Shown here piece by piece: positions 35,654 through 43,950 of a stretch of 64,000 nucleotides of DNA. The position numbers were made by a program, and so were the translations under genes. Location of the stretch: contig NZ_LWQT01000109.1 of the NCBI RefSeq assembly GCF_001650715.1, forward strand, positions 62,001 to 126,000, in the 5' to 3' direction. The notes under the pieces are model-generated. The model saw only the letters and a program-made list of their open reading frames with translations, was not told the origin of the DNA and made no database searches. Position 1 is the stretch's first letter. Each line of letters starts with the position of its first letter. The DNA comes from Paramagnetospirillum marisnigri (GTDB lineage: Bacteria > Pseudomonadota > Alphaproteobacteria > Rhodospirillales > Magnetospirillaceae).

Positions 35654-37330
35654 ATGAGCAGTGACAATGTTCTCATCGAGAAACTGAAGCAGCAACGGGA
35701 CCGGTTCATCGCCTTCGCCTTCGCGGGGGCCGACTTGCTGCTGGAAATGGACGACCAGGATGTCGTCACCTATTCCGCCGGGGCGGGAGAGGCCTTGTAC
35801 GGCATCTCCGACGCCGAACTGGTGGGAAAGCCGCTGGCCGACTTCATCTTTCCCCGCGACCGCAAGAAGTTCACCGAGGCGCTGCTGCGGCTGCGCAATA
35901 CCGGGCGGCTGGACCACACGCCCCTGACCATGGTGGGCTCCACCGGGGCTGTATCGCGCATGCGCATGGGCGGCATCAAGCTGCCCCAGTTCCCCAAGGG
36001 CTACCATCTGGTGATGTCGCGGGTCTCGCCGGTGGCCGAGGATTCCAATCAGGCGACCACCGCCGACCCCAAGGTCCGCTTCGTGGAAATGGTGCAGCAG
36101 CGCCTCAACGAGGCCAACCGCCTGGGTCAGGAATACACCCTGACCCTGTTCGACCTGTCCAGTTCGAACCTGAAATCCATCGAACCAGCCACCCTGCAAA
36201 GTTTCCTGACCACCATCTTGCACACTCTGGAGGAATGTTCGGTCCGCCAGACCTCGGCCGGGCCGCTCAACGACAGGGCCTTCGGGCTGGTCCACGATTC
36301 CAAGGTCACGGCCGGAGCGGTGCAGCAGCGGGTGGCGGATGTGGTCCAGCAGTTCGGCGGCCGGGTCAAGGGCGCCAATATCAAGATGCACTCCGCCACC
36401 ATGGACATGGACGACAAGGCCCTGTCGGAAGAGGATATCGGCAAGGCGCTGGGATTCATCATCAACGGCTTCGTGCGCGAGGCCTCGAAATTCACCATCA
36501 AGTCACTGTCCGAGGGCGCCCAGGTTGCCAGCGCCGATACCCTGGCGCGGGTGCGAAACTTCCGCAAGATGATCAAGGGCGAGAAGCTGGTCTTCCTGTA
36601 TCAGCCCATGGTCAACATCCATTCCGGCGCCGTGCTGGCCTATGAGGCCTTTGGCCGCATCTCCCACGGGGCGGGCTATTTCAACCCGTCGCAGATCATT
36701 CCCTTCGCCACCGATGTGGGCGTCATCGGCGAATTCGACCTGATCGCCGTCAACAAGGCGCTGGGCACCATGAAGGCGGCCATGGACGTATCGTCCCTGG
36801 CCAGCATCGCCATCAACGTCTCGGGCACCTCGCTGGGCAATCCGGCCTTCTATCACGCCCTGCTGAAGATCCTGGAACAGAACAAGCCGCTGCTGGCCCG
36901 CACCGTGCTGGAAATCACCGACGCCGCCCGGATCTATAACCTGGACGAGGCGCGGCGACTGCTGGCCCGCATCAAGCGCCTCGGCGTGCGCCTGTCGCTG
37001 GACGATTTCGGCTCGGGCGGCGCCGCCTTCGACATCCTGAAGATCCTGCCGGTGGATTACGTCAAGATCGACCCGTCCTATCTCCACGAGGCGCGCGAGA
37101 AGCGGGGCCGGTCGGTGCTGCGGGCGCTGACCAGCCTCAGCCACGACCTCGGCATGACCACCATCGCCGAATGCGTCGAGGACAGCCAGATGATGGACAT
37201 CATGCGCGACGTGGGCATCGAGTATGCCCAGGGCTATTTCTTCGCGCCGCCCAGCGTCGACGGCGCCAAGCGCATCAAGTACTTCAAGGATCACCTGAAG
37301 ACCGACGAGCGGACCTCGGCGGCGGAATAG
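35654..37330 (+). CDS. PAS-EAL domain protein (c-di-GMP phosphodiesterase-like)
   Basis: The protein has 558 residues from the chosen ATG. A PAS-like domain (ADLLLEMDDQDVVTYSAGAGEALYG) is followed by a middle region with no recognisable GGDEF motif and a C-terminal EAL domain. EAL signature positions read EAF instead of EAL, then NVSG, EITD, DDFGSG, VKID, AECVED and AQGY. Most catalytic residues remain, but EITD and EAF are unusual, so activity is uncertain. An in-frame ATG at 35519 exists. I reject it because the extra 45 residues are AT-rich, unlike protein, and overlap the livK control region. Confidence 0.82.
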   Translation: MSSDNVLIEKLKQQRDRFIAFAFAGADLLLEMDDQDVVTYSAGAGEALYGISDAELVGKPLADFIFPRDRKKFTEALLRLRNTGRLDHTPLTMVGSTGAVSRMRMGGIKLPQFPKGYHLVMSRVSPVAEDSNQATTADPKVRFVEMVQQRLNEANRLGQEYTLTLFDLSSSNLKSIEPATLQSFLTTILHTLEECSVRQTSAGPLNDRAFGLVHDSKVTAGAVQQRVADVVQQFGGRVKGANIKMHSATMDMDDKALSEEDIGKALGFIINGFVREASKFTIKSLSEGAQVASADTLARVRNFRKMIKGEKLVFLYQPMVNIHSGAVLAYEAFGRISHGAGYFNPSQIIPFATDVGVIGEFDLIAVNKALGTMKAAMDVSSLASIAINVSGTSLGNPAFYHALLKILEQNKPLLARTVLEITDAARIYNLDEARRLLARIKRLGVRLSLDDFGSGGAAFDILKILPVDYVKIDPSYLHEAREKRGRSVLRALTSLSHDLGMTTIAECVEDSQMMDIMRDVGIEYAQGYFFAPPSVDGAKRIKYFKDHLKTDERTSAAE

Positions 37331-37453
37331 ACCGGGTCCCATTCCACTGGACCACGGAACGGGCTGGGTCTATTTTGCCAGCCAACCGTGCCGATGCCTG
37401 CCCCCTTCTCCACCCGGCAGGTACACAGGCAGCCTTCCGCGAGGGTCTCCATC

Positions 37454-38629
37454 ATGCATGATCCGTTGAATGCTTTCGCCCTGGGGGGCGATGTCTATAT
37501 CGATGGGGCCAAGACCGGCCCCCTGGCCGGGCTGACCTTCGCCGCCAAGGATGTGTTCGACGTTCAGGGCTATGTCACCGGCGCGGGTAATCCCGATTGG
37601 CGCCGCCTGGCCGAACCGGCCAAGCACACCGCCTGGGCGGTGGCCGCCATGCTGGAATCCGGCGCCCGGCTGGTGGGCAAGACCCATACCGACGAATTGA
37701 GCAAGGGCATCTTCGGCGACAACGCCCATTACGGCACCCCGGAAAACCCCCGTGCCCCCGGCCATGTCCCCGGCGGGTCCAGCAGCGGTTCCGCCGCGGC
37801 GGTGGCGGGCGGGCTGTGTCAGTTGGCTCTGGGAACCGATACCGCCGGATCGACCCGGGTCCCCGCTTCGTTCTGCGGCATCTGGGGCCTGCGCCCGACC
37901 CTGGGGGCGATCTCCATGGAAGCCACCCTGGGCCAGTCCAACACTTTCGATACCGTTGGCCTGATGGCCGACGATCCCGATCATCTCGCCTTGATGGGCG
38001 AGGTCTTGCTGCGCAAGAAGGTCAAGGATGTCCGCCCCGCCAAGGTGGTGGTACTGGAAGATGCCCTGGAAGCCTGCGACGCAGCGGTCGTGGCCGCCTT
38101 CGACTCCGTTCTGCCCCGCCTGGCCGAGGCCGTCGCCCCGGTGACACGCGGCACCCGCATCTCGCCGGTTCCCCTGCTCGACTGGCTCGAACACCAGAAC
38201 GCCATCCAGGGCCGTGAGGCATGGGAGAAATACGGCGAATGGATCAACCTCAACAATCCCCGCCTGGGATTCGAGGTGGCCGACAATTTCCTGCGCGGCT
38301 CTAAGGTCTCCAACCGCACCGTCTCCGCCGCGCGCGGCTTCCGCCTCAGGGCGCGGCGCTGGATCGCCGAGGCGCTGGAGGGAAATGCCGTCCTCGCCCT
38401 GCCCACCACGCCCGTCACCGCGCCGCCGCTGCACAGCCCGCGCTCGGTGCTGTGGGAAGTCCGCAGTCGCATGGTGGCGCTGACCGCCATCGCCGGCATG
38501 GCCGGTTGCCCCCAGATCACCCTGCCGCTGTGCACGGTGGGCGGCCTGCCGCTGGGCATTTCGCTGATCGGCCCGCGTGGCGGCGATGCTCTCCTGCTGG
38601 CGGCGGCGAAGCGCATCGGGAAGGCCTGA
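37454..38629 (+). CDS. Amidase (amidase signature family)
   Basis: The protein has 391 residues with the Ser-cisSer-Lys catalytic machinery of the amidase signature family. The lysine is in LTFAAKDVFDVQGYVTGAGN, and the serines are in GHVPGGSSSGSAAAVA and GTDTAGSTRVPASFCG. It hydrolyses an amide, but the substrate is unknown. It is short for the family (often 450 or more), as seen in plant AMI1-like enzymes that act on indole-3-acetamide. The ATG at 37454 is chosen over 37388 because GAGGG sits ten bases upstream and homologous sequence begins there. Confidence 0.87.
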   Translation: MHDPLNAFALGGDVYIDGAKTGPLAGLTFAAKDVFDVQGYVTGAGNPDWRRLAEPAKHTAWAVAAMLESGARLVGKTHTDELSKGIFGDNAHYGTPENPRAPGHVPGGSSSGSAAAVAGGLCQLALGTDTAGSTRVPASFCGIWGLRPTLGAISMEATLGQSNTFDTVGLMADDPDHLALMGEVLLRKKVKDVRPAKVVVLEDALEACDAAVVAAFDSVLPRLAEAVAPVTRGTRISPVPLLDWLEHQNAIQGREAWEKYGEWINLNNPRLGFEVADNFLRGSKVSNRTVSAARGFRLRARRWIAEALEGNAVLALPTTPVTAPPLHSPRSVLWEVRSRMVALTAIAGMAGCPQITLPLCTVGGLPLGISLIGPRGGDALLLAAAKRIGKA

Positions 38630-38665
38630 GTCACCAAGCCCCCTCCCACCCGCTACGCGGGTCCC

Positions 38666-38761
38666 CCCTCCCCCGGCCCGGCCGGGGGAGGGTTTGGGGT
38701 GGGGGCCGCTTCGATTTACCCCCTCCCCCGGCCAAGCCGGGGGAGGGTCGGGGTGGGGGCC
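38666..38761. repeat. Two tandem copies of a GC-rich palindromic repeat
   Basis: CCCTCCCCCGGC/GCCGGGGGAGGG is a 12-bp perfect stem in each copy (38666-38692 and 38721-38747), with loops CCG and CAA. Each copy is followed by GGGGTGGGGGCC. A partial unit precedes them near 38641. It lies between convergent genes and could terminate both. The form is that of a dispersed alphaproteobacterial REP-type element. Confidence 0.7.
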
Positions 38762-38764
38762 TTC

Positions 38765-39640
38765 CTACAGCCCCCTGATCCAGCGCGGCCGCAACGCCAC
38801 CTGCCCCGCCAGGGCGGCATCCAACTGCGCCAGGAGTTTAGGCTTGTCCCGGGGCAGGGTTCCGGCCAGGGGCAAGGTATTGCTGGCATGGTTGGAGCGG
38901 AAGATCACCGGCGCCGGGGGGTCGAGGCGCTCGATCAGGCGGCGCAGTTCCAGCATCACCGCCCGGTCGTCCTGCCACTGGAAGCCGTCGCCCCACCGCT
39001 CGAAAAAGCGCGGCGCCACGCTGCTTTCGAGGCCCAGTTGCAAGGTGGAGAGATAGACCGGCGGCGCCCGGTTGACCAGGTCGGCGGTGGCATCGATGTG
39101 ATCCTGCCAGTCGCGCTGGCCGCCCAGGCCGAGGATGACGGTGGCCGAGACCTTGAGCCCATTGGCCCGCGCCTTGGCCAGGGCATCCTCCATCTGTCGC
39201 GACGAGCCCTTGGCGATGCGCTTCAGCAAGGCGTCGGAGCCGGATTCGATGCCGAGATAGACCAGACCCAGCCGCTTGGACTTCAGCAGGGCGATGTCCT
39301 CGTCGGACTTCTTCAGGATATCGAAGGGCGTGGCATAGGCCGAAATGCGTTGCAGGGCGGGAAACCGGTCCGCCAGCCCGTCGCACAGCGCCACCAATGT
39401 CTCGGTGGGCAGGCAATAGGCGTCGCCATCGGCCAGGAATACCCGATGGGCCTCGGGCCAGTCGCGGGCGGCTTCGTCCATGTCGGCGAAGACCTCGCCC
39501 AGCGGCCGGGCGCGGTAGTCCTTGGTCTTGTACATGGAGCAGAAGCTGCACTGGTTGTAGCGACACCCCAATGTGGCCTGGATGATCAGGTTGTCGCCTT
39601 CCGAGGGCGGCCGCCACAGGGGGAAATCGTAGTCGATCAC
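38765..39640 (-). CDS. Radical SAM protein
   Basis: The protein has 291 residues. The iron-sulfur site is CRYNQCSFC (CxxxxCxxC, spaced like CX4CX2C), preceded by IIQATLGC, so the first cysteine set may be CX3-5C. Later come GIESGSDALLKRI and VILGLGG, typical of the radical SAM barrel. The reaction is unknown. The GTG start at 39640 overlaps the glutathione reductase stop (GTGA), so the two genes are probably translated together. An ATG-like longer frame would run back inside gor and is rejected. Confidence 0.82.
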   Translation of the reverse strand: MIDYDFPLWRPPSEGDNLIIQATLGCRYNQCSFCSMYKTKDYRARPLGEVFADMDEAARDWPEAHRVFLADGDAYCLPTETLVALCDGLADRFPALQRISAYATPFDILKKSDEDIALLKSKRLGLVYLGIESGSDALLKRIAKGSSRQMEDALAKARANGLKVSATVILGLGGQRDWQDHIDATADLVNRAPPVYLSTLQLGLESSVAPRFFERWGDGFQWQDDRAVMLELRRLIERLDPPAPVIFRSNHASNTLPLAGTLPRDKPKLLAQLDAALAGQVALRPRWIRGL

Positions 39641-40989
39641 GGCCGCTTGTCCCGCATGGTCACCAACTCCTCCGCCGCCGTGGGATGGATGCCGACGGTG
39701 GCGTCGAACTGGGCCTTGGTGGCGCCGCATTTCAGCGCCACCGCGAAGCCCTGGATGATCTCGGGCGCATCCGGCCCCAGCATGTGCACCCCCAGCACCC
39801 GGTCGGACTCGGGGTCCACCACCAGCTTCATCAGCGTGCGTTCCTCGCGCCCGGCCAGGATGTTGCGCATGGGCTTGAAGCGCGACAGATAGACATCCAC
39901 CGCGCCGAATTTCTCGTGGGCGTCGGCCTCGGTCAGTCCCACCGTCGCCAGGGGCGGCTGGCTGAACACCGCCGAGGGCACATTGGCGTAGTCCATGGCG
40001 GTGGGCTGGCCCTGGAAGGCGGTGCGCACGAAGGCCATGGCCTCGTGAATGGCCACCGGAGTCAGATTCATGCGGTCGGTGACGTCGCCCACCGCCCAGA
40101 TATGGTCGACGCTGGTGCGGGAATAGGCATCCACCACCACCGCGCCCTGCCCGTCCAGCACCACTCCGGCCTCCTCAAGGCCCAGACCGGCGGTATTGGG
40201 ACGGCGGCCGGTGGCGTAAAGCACCAGATCGGTCTCCATCACCTCATCCTCGGACAGGCGCAGGCTGTATCCCTTGCCCGTCCGCTCGATGGAGCGCACC
40301 TGGGTCTCGGCGCGAATGGCGACGCCGCGCCGGGCCATCTCCTCGGCCAGGGCGGCGCGCAAGTCCTGGTCGAAGCCGCGCAGCACCCCATCGCCGCGCA
40401 GCACCAGGGTGACGGCGACTCCCAGGGTGCTGAAGATGCCGGCGAATTCCACCGCGATATAGCCGCCGCCCACCACCACCATGCGCTCGGGCAGTTGCAT
40501 CAGGTCCAGCGCCTCGTTGGAGGTCACCGCGTGCTCGATGCCCGGCAGCCGGGGCAGCGAGGGATGGCCGCCGGTGGCGATCAGCAGATGGGGCGCCGTC
40601 AGTCTGCGGTTGCCGACCTCGACGGTATGGGGATCAAGCAGGCGGCCCCGCCCCTCCACCACCGTGACGCCGCTGTCGCGCAGGATGCGGCCATAGATGG
40701 TTTCCAGCCGGTTGAGCTCGGCATTCTTGGCCGCCACCAGACGGGCCCAGTCGAAGCGGGCATTGTCGATGTCCCAGCCATAGCCCTGAGCATCGGCCAA
40801 GTCGTCGGCGAAGCGCGATCCGAACACCAGCAGCTTCTTGGGCACGCAGCCGCGCATGACGCAGGTGCCGCCCAGGCGGCTTTCCTCCACCACCGCCACC
40901 TTGCGCCCGGCCTGGGACGCCATCCGGGCGGCGCGCACGCCCCCCGAACCGGCCCCAAGGACGATCAGGTCGAATGAACTGGTGGGCAT
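39637..40989 (-). CDS. gor: Glutathione-disulfide reductase
   Basis: The protein has 450 residues. The FAD site is LIVLGAGSGGVRAARMA, the redox pair is in GGTCVMRGCVPKK, the NADPH site is MVVVGGGYIAVEFAG, and the C-terminal catalytic block is GIHPTAAEELVTMR. It reduces oxidised glutathione. The plant/bacterial CVMRGCVPKK form is characteristic of glutathione rather than dihydrolipoamide dehydrogenase. It shares an operon with the radical SAM gene. Confidence 0.93.
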   Translation of the reverse strand: MPTSSFDLIVLGAGSGGVRAARMASQAGRKVAVVEESRLGGTCVMRGCVPKKLLVFGSRFADDLADAQGYGWDIDNARFDWARLVAAKNAELNRLETIYGRILRDSGVTVVEGRGRLLDPHTVEVGNRRLTAPHLLIATGGHPSLPRLPGIEHAVTSNEALDLMQLPERMVVVGGGYIAVEFAGIFSTLGVAVTLVLRGDGVLRGFDQDLRAALAEEMARRGVAIRAETQVRSIERTGKGYSLRLSEDEVMETDLVLYATGRRPNTAGLGLEEAGVVLDGQGAVVVDAYSRTSVDHIWAVGDVTDRMNLTPVAIHEAMAFVRTAFQGQPTAMDYANVPSAVFSQPPLATVGLTEADAHEKFGAVDVYLSRFKPMRNILAGREERTLMKLVVDPESDRVLGVHMLGPDAPEIIQGFAVALKCGATKAQFDATVGIHPTAAEELVTMRDKRP

Positions 40990-41113
40990 GATGCGTCTCT
41001 CCGGCGGTGGCGGTTACAGGCTATCAAGTGGGGCCAATTCCGGGAAGCTCAATGCGGCTTGGCAGTGGCTCGCCGCCGTGCCAAGCTTGGAAAAATTGTT
41101 GGGAGGCTCAACA

Positions 41114-42352
41114 ATGCCCAAACAGGGGCTGGCGGCGCGACTGCCGTTCCATTACGGCTGGCTGGTCGTGCTGGCGGGGGCGGTGACGACCTTCGCCTGC
41201 CTGGGCATGGGCCGCTTCGCGCTCGGCATGCTGCTGCCCTCCATGGGCCTATCGCTGCCGCTGACCCGGTCCGAGATGGGCTGGATTTCCACCGGCAATT
41301 TCATCGGCTACATGGCCGCCGTCTCCATGGGCGGGCTGATGGTCCGCCACCTGGGAGCGCGCCGGGCGGTGGCGCTGGGACTGGCCCTGGTGGGCGCTTC
41401 CATGATCCTGGTGTCCCGTGCCGAGGGCTTTGTCGCCGTGTTGGCGCTGTACCTGCTGACCGGCTTCGGCAGCGGCACCGCCAATGTGCCGGTGATGGGA
41501 TTGATCGCCCACTGGTTCGGCCGCCGCGTGCGCGGCCGCGCCGCCGGATTCGTGGTGATCGGCTCGGGCGTCGCCATCATGGCCACCGGAGTCATGGTTC
41601 CCGCCATCAACGCCGCCCAGGGGGCAGAGGGCTGGCGCATGTCGTGGATGGTGATCGGAGGCATCGTGCTGGTGGCCGCCGTGATCGACGCCATCGCCCT
41701 GCGCAACCACCCCTCGGAGTTGGGGCTAGAGCCGGTCGGAGGGGTGGGCGTCATACCGGGAGCGCCGGCCTGCGCCGCTCAGCCGATGGTATCGCGCACC
41801 CGCATCCTGGCCCATCTCGGAGCACTCTATGCCGCCTTCGGCTTCACCTATGTGATCTACGCCACCTTCATCGTCACCGCCCTGGTGCAGGAACGCGGCT
41901 TTCCCGAATCCACCGCCGGGCAGTTCTGGTCCTGGATCGGCCTGCTGTCCCTGGCCTCGGGGCCGGTGTTCGGCGGCCTGTCCGACCGTTTCGGCCGGGG
42001 GCGCGGCATGATGGTAGTCTTTTCGTTCCAGGCCCTGTCCTACCTGATGGTGGCGTTGCCGCTGCCCGAGCCCTTCCTCTACGCCTCCACCATCCTGTTC
42101 GGTCTGGCGCTGTGGGCGATTCCCTCCATCATGGCCGCCGCCGTGGGCGACTATCTGGGGCCGGACCAGGCGGCCTCGGCCTTCGGCACCATCACCGTGG
42201 CCTTCGCCCTGGGCCAGATCGTCGGCCCCGCCCTGGCCGGGCTGATGGCCGATGCCTGGGGCAGCTTCTCGGGAAGTTTCGCCATGGCTACGGTGGTGGC
42301 GGCTCTCGCGGTCGGCGGCGCGGCCCTGCTGCCAGCGGGCCAGAAACATTAG
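41114..42352 (+). CDS. MFS transporter (YbfB/YjiJ-like)
   Basis: The protein has 412 residues and 12 hydrophobic helices. An N-terminal FHYGWLVVLAGAVTTFACLGMGRFALGMLLPSM block and GLSDRFGRGRGM between the halves are typical of the major facilitator superfamily. The substrate is unknown. GGGAGG lies eight bases before the ATG. It is divergent from gor, and its 3' end overlaps the convergent SBF-type gene by 4 bp. Confidence 0.88.
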   Translation: MPKQGLAARLPFHYGWLVVLAGAVTTFACLGMGRFALGMLLPSMGLSLPLTRSEMGWISTGNFIGYMAAVSMGGLMVRHLGARRAVALGLALVGASMILVSRAEGFVAVLALYLLTGFGSGTANVPVMGLIAHWFGRRVRGRAAGFVVIGSGVAIMATGVMVPAINAAQGAEGWRMSWMVIGGIVLVAAVIDAIALRNHPSELGLEPVGGVGVIPGAPACAAQPMVSRTRILAHLGALYAAFGFTYVIYATFIVTALVQERGFPESTAGQFWSWIGLLSLASGPVFGGLSDRFGRGRGMMVVFSFQALSYLMVALPLPEPFLYASTILFGLALWAIPSIMAAAVGDYLGPDQAASAFGTITVAFALGQIVGPALAGLMADAWGSFSGSFAMATVVAALAVGGAALLPAGQKH

Positions 42353-43332
42353 CCCTGATGCTGGCGCTGATACCGGCGCGCGATCATGCCCGCCGCCACC
42401 AGTTGGATCAGGTGGTAGAGGATGGTGGGCGCGATCACCATGCCCAGGATGGGGCTGGCGCCGAACATGATCTTGGCCATGGGGACACCGGTGGCCAATG
42501 ACTTCTTGGTGCCGCAGAACACCCCGGCGATGACGTCCTCGCGATTGAAGCCCAGCAGGCGGCAGACCAGGCTCAGCAAGCCGAACACCAGGAAGAACAA
42601 GGCGGCCGCGCCCCCCGCCACCCAGGCCAGGGTATCGGGACCGTGACGCTCCCAGATACCCCCCGCCACCGAATCGGCGAAGGAGTTCAGCACGATCAGC
42701 AAGATGGTGATGCGGTCCAGGGGCTTGAGCCAGCCCATATTGCGCCCGACCCAGCCATGCAGCCAGGGCCGCAGGGCTTGGCCCAGGGCGATGGGCAGCA
42801 GCACCAGCAGCACGATCTTGGTCAGCACCAGGGAAAGATCGAGGGAGCCGCCGCTGGTGGACAGGTACCAGTTGACCCAGAGCGGCGTCGCCACCACCCC
42901 GATCAGGCTGGACAGGGTGGCGTTGAAGATGGCGCCCGCCACGTTGCCCCCGGCGATGGAGGTCATGGCCACCGAGGACGAGATGGTGGACGGCAGCGCC
43001 GCCAGGAAGAAGAAGCCCAGCAGCAGATCGGCATGAACCCGCTGATCCAGGGCCTTGGCCACAGCCAGCATCAGCACCGGGAACAGGACGAAGGTGGAGA
43101 GCTGGACCAGCAGATGCAGCCGCCAGTTCAGCATGCCGGCCTTCAGCCGTTCCGGCGGCAGGGTCAGGCCATAGAGCAGGAACACCAGCGCCACGCCCCA
43201 GGTGGCGACCACATCCATGGCCAGCCAGCCGCCGCTACGCCCCAGATCGGGCAGCAGCCAAGCCAGCCCGACCATGCCGACCAGACCGATCAGGAAGGCA
43301 TCGATGCCGATGCGGGCAAGCAGACGGAGCAC
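42349..43332 (-). CDS. Bile acid:sodium symporter (SBF/YfeH-like) family transporter
   Basis: The protein has 327 residues and about nine or ten membrane segments. SBF-like features include LLYGLTLPPERLKAGMLNWRLH, LAALPSTISSSVAMTSIAGGN and FCGTKKSLATGVPMAKI. It resembles the YfeH/P7 branch, whose substrates are poorly known. The start is GTG at 43332 with GAGG six bases upstream. It is convergent with the MFS gene and divergent from the secreted hypothetical gene. Confidence 0.85.
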   Translation of the reverse strand: MLRLLARIGIDAFLIGLVGMVGLAWLLPDLGRSGGWLAMDVVATWGVALVFLLYGLTLPPERLKAGMLNWRLHLLVQLSTFVLFPVLMLAVAKALDQRVHADLLLGFFFLAALPSTISSSVAMTSIAGGNVAGAIFNATLSSLIGVVATPLWVNWYLSTSGGSLDLSLVLTKIVLLVLLPIALGQALRPWLHGWVGRNMGWLKPLDRITILLIVLNSFADSVAGGIWERHGPDTLAWVAGGAAALFFLVFGLLSLVCRLLGFNREDVIAGVFCGTKKSLATGVPMAKIMFGASPILGMVIAPTILYHLIQLVAAGMIARRYQRQHQG

Positions 43333-43427
43333 GGCCGACCTCGATGATGGATGACGCCAGTACCGGAGGCTGGCGGCGCCAACCGGCCCGTGCGATCATT
43401 ACCCGTTTGCTGTCGAGGTCAAGCCGC

Positions 43428-43883
43428 GTGTCACGCATCCTGCCCATGCTGGCGCTCGCCGCCATGACTTTGCTTCCCGCGACCGCCCGGGCCGAAACCA
43501 TCCTGGGCCAGCGGATTTTCGTGGAATTCGCCTTCGACCTGTCCACCAGTGAACTGGCGGCGGCCGAACGCTATGGCGCGACTTACTTCACCAAGGCCAA
43601 GGCGGCGGGCCGACCGCTCACCGCCCGGGTGGCGCGAAGCGATAGCACCATCCTGATCAGCCTGGAATCGGTCGCCATCTGCGAAAGGGCCAAGGGCTGC
43701 CCACTTCTGGTCTTCCGCGACATCACCAAGAAGCCGGTCCTGGAGCGCTTTGCCTTCCAGAATTTGATCCTCGACTATCGCGAGAAGGGGACCTTCCTGA
43801 TCCTGCGAGTGTGGAACACCACCACGGAATGCCTGGTCTCCAACGTGCTGCGGGCCAAGTGCAAGGATGTAAGCCCGAAATGA
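43428..43883 (+). CDS. Hypothetical secreted protein
   Basis: From GTG at 43428 the product has 151 residues. A signal peptide (ILPMLALAAMTLLPATARA) should be cleaved before ETILGQ. The mature part is about 130 residues with four cysteines (CERAKGC, CLVSNVLRAKC) that could form disulfides. I do not recognise a family. GAGG nine bases upstream supports the GTG; ATG 43446 would also leave a usable signal. It is followed by the efflux lipoprotein gene 67 bp later on the same strand. Confidence 0.65.
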   Translation: MSRILPMLALAAMTLLPATARAETILGQRIFVEFAFDLSTSELAAAERYGATYFTKAKAAGRPLTARVARSDSTILISLESVAICERAKGCPLLVFRDITKKPVLERFAFQNLILDYREKGTFLILRVWNTTTECLVSNVLRAKCKDVSPK

Positions 43884-43950
43884 CTGACCTCTTTCGGCCT
43901 CGGCCAGGGTGTGGTACGAACGGTGCGCAAGCCGGAAGCCAGGGGACAGG

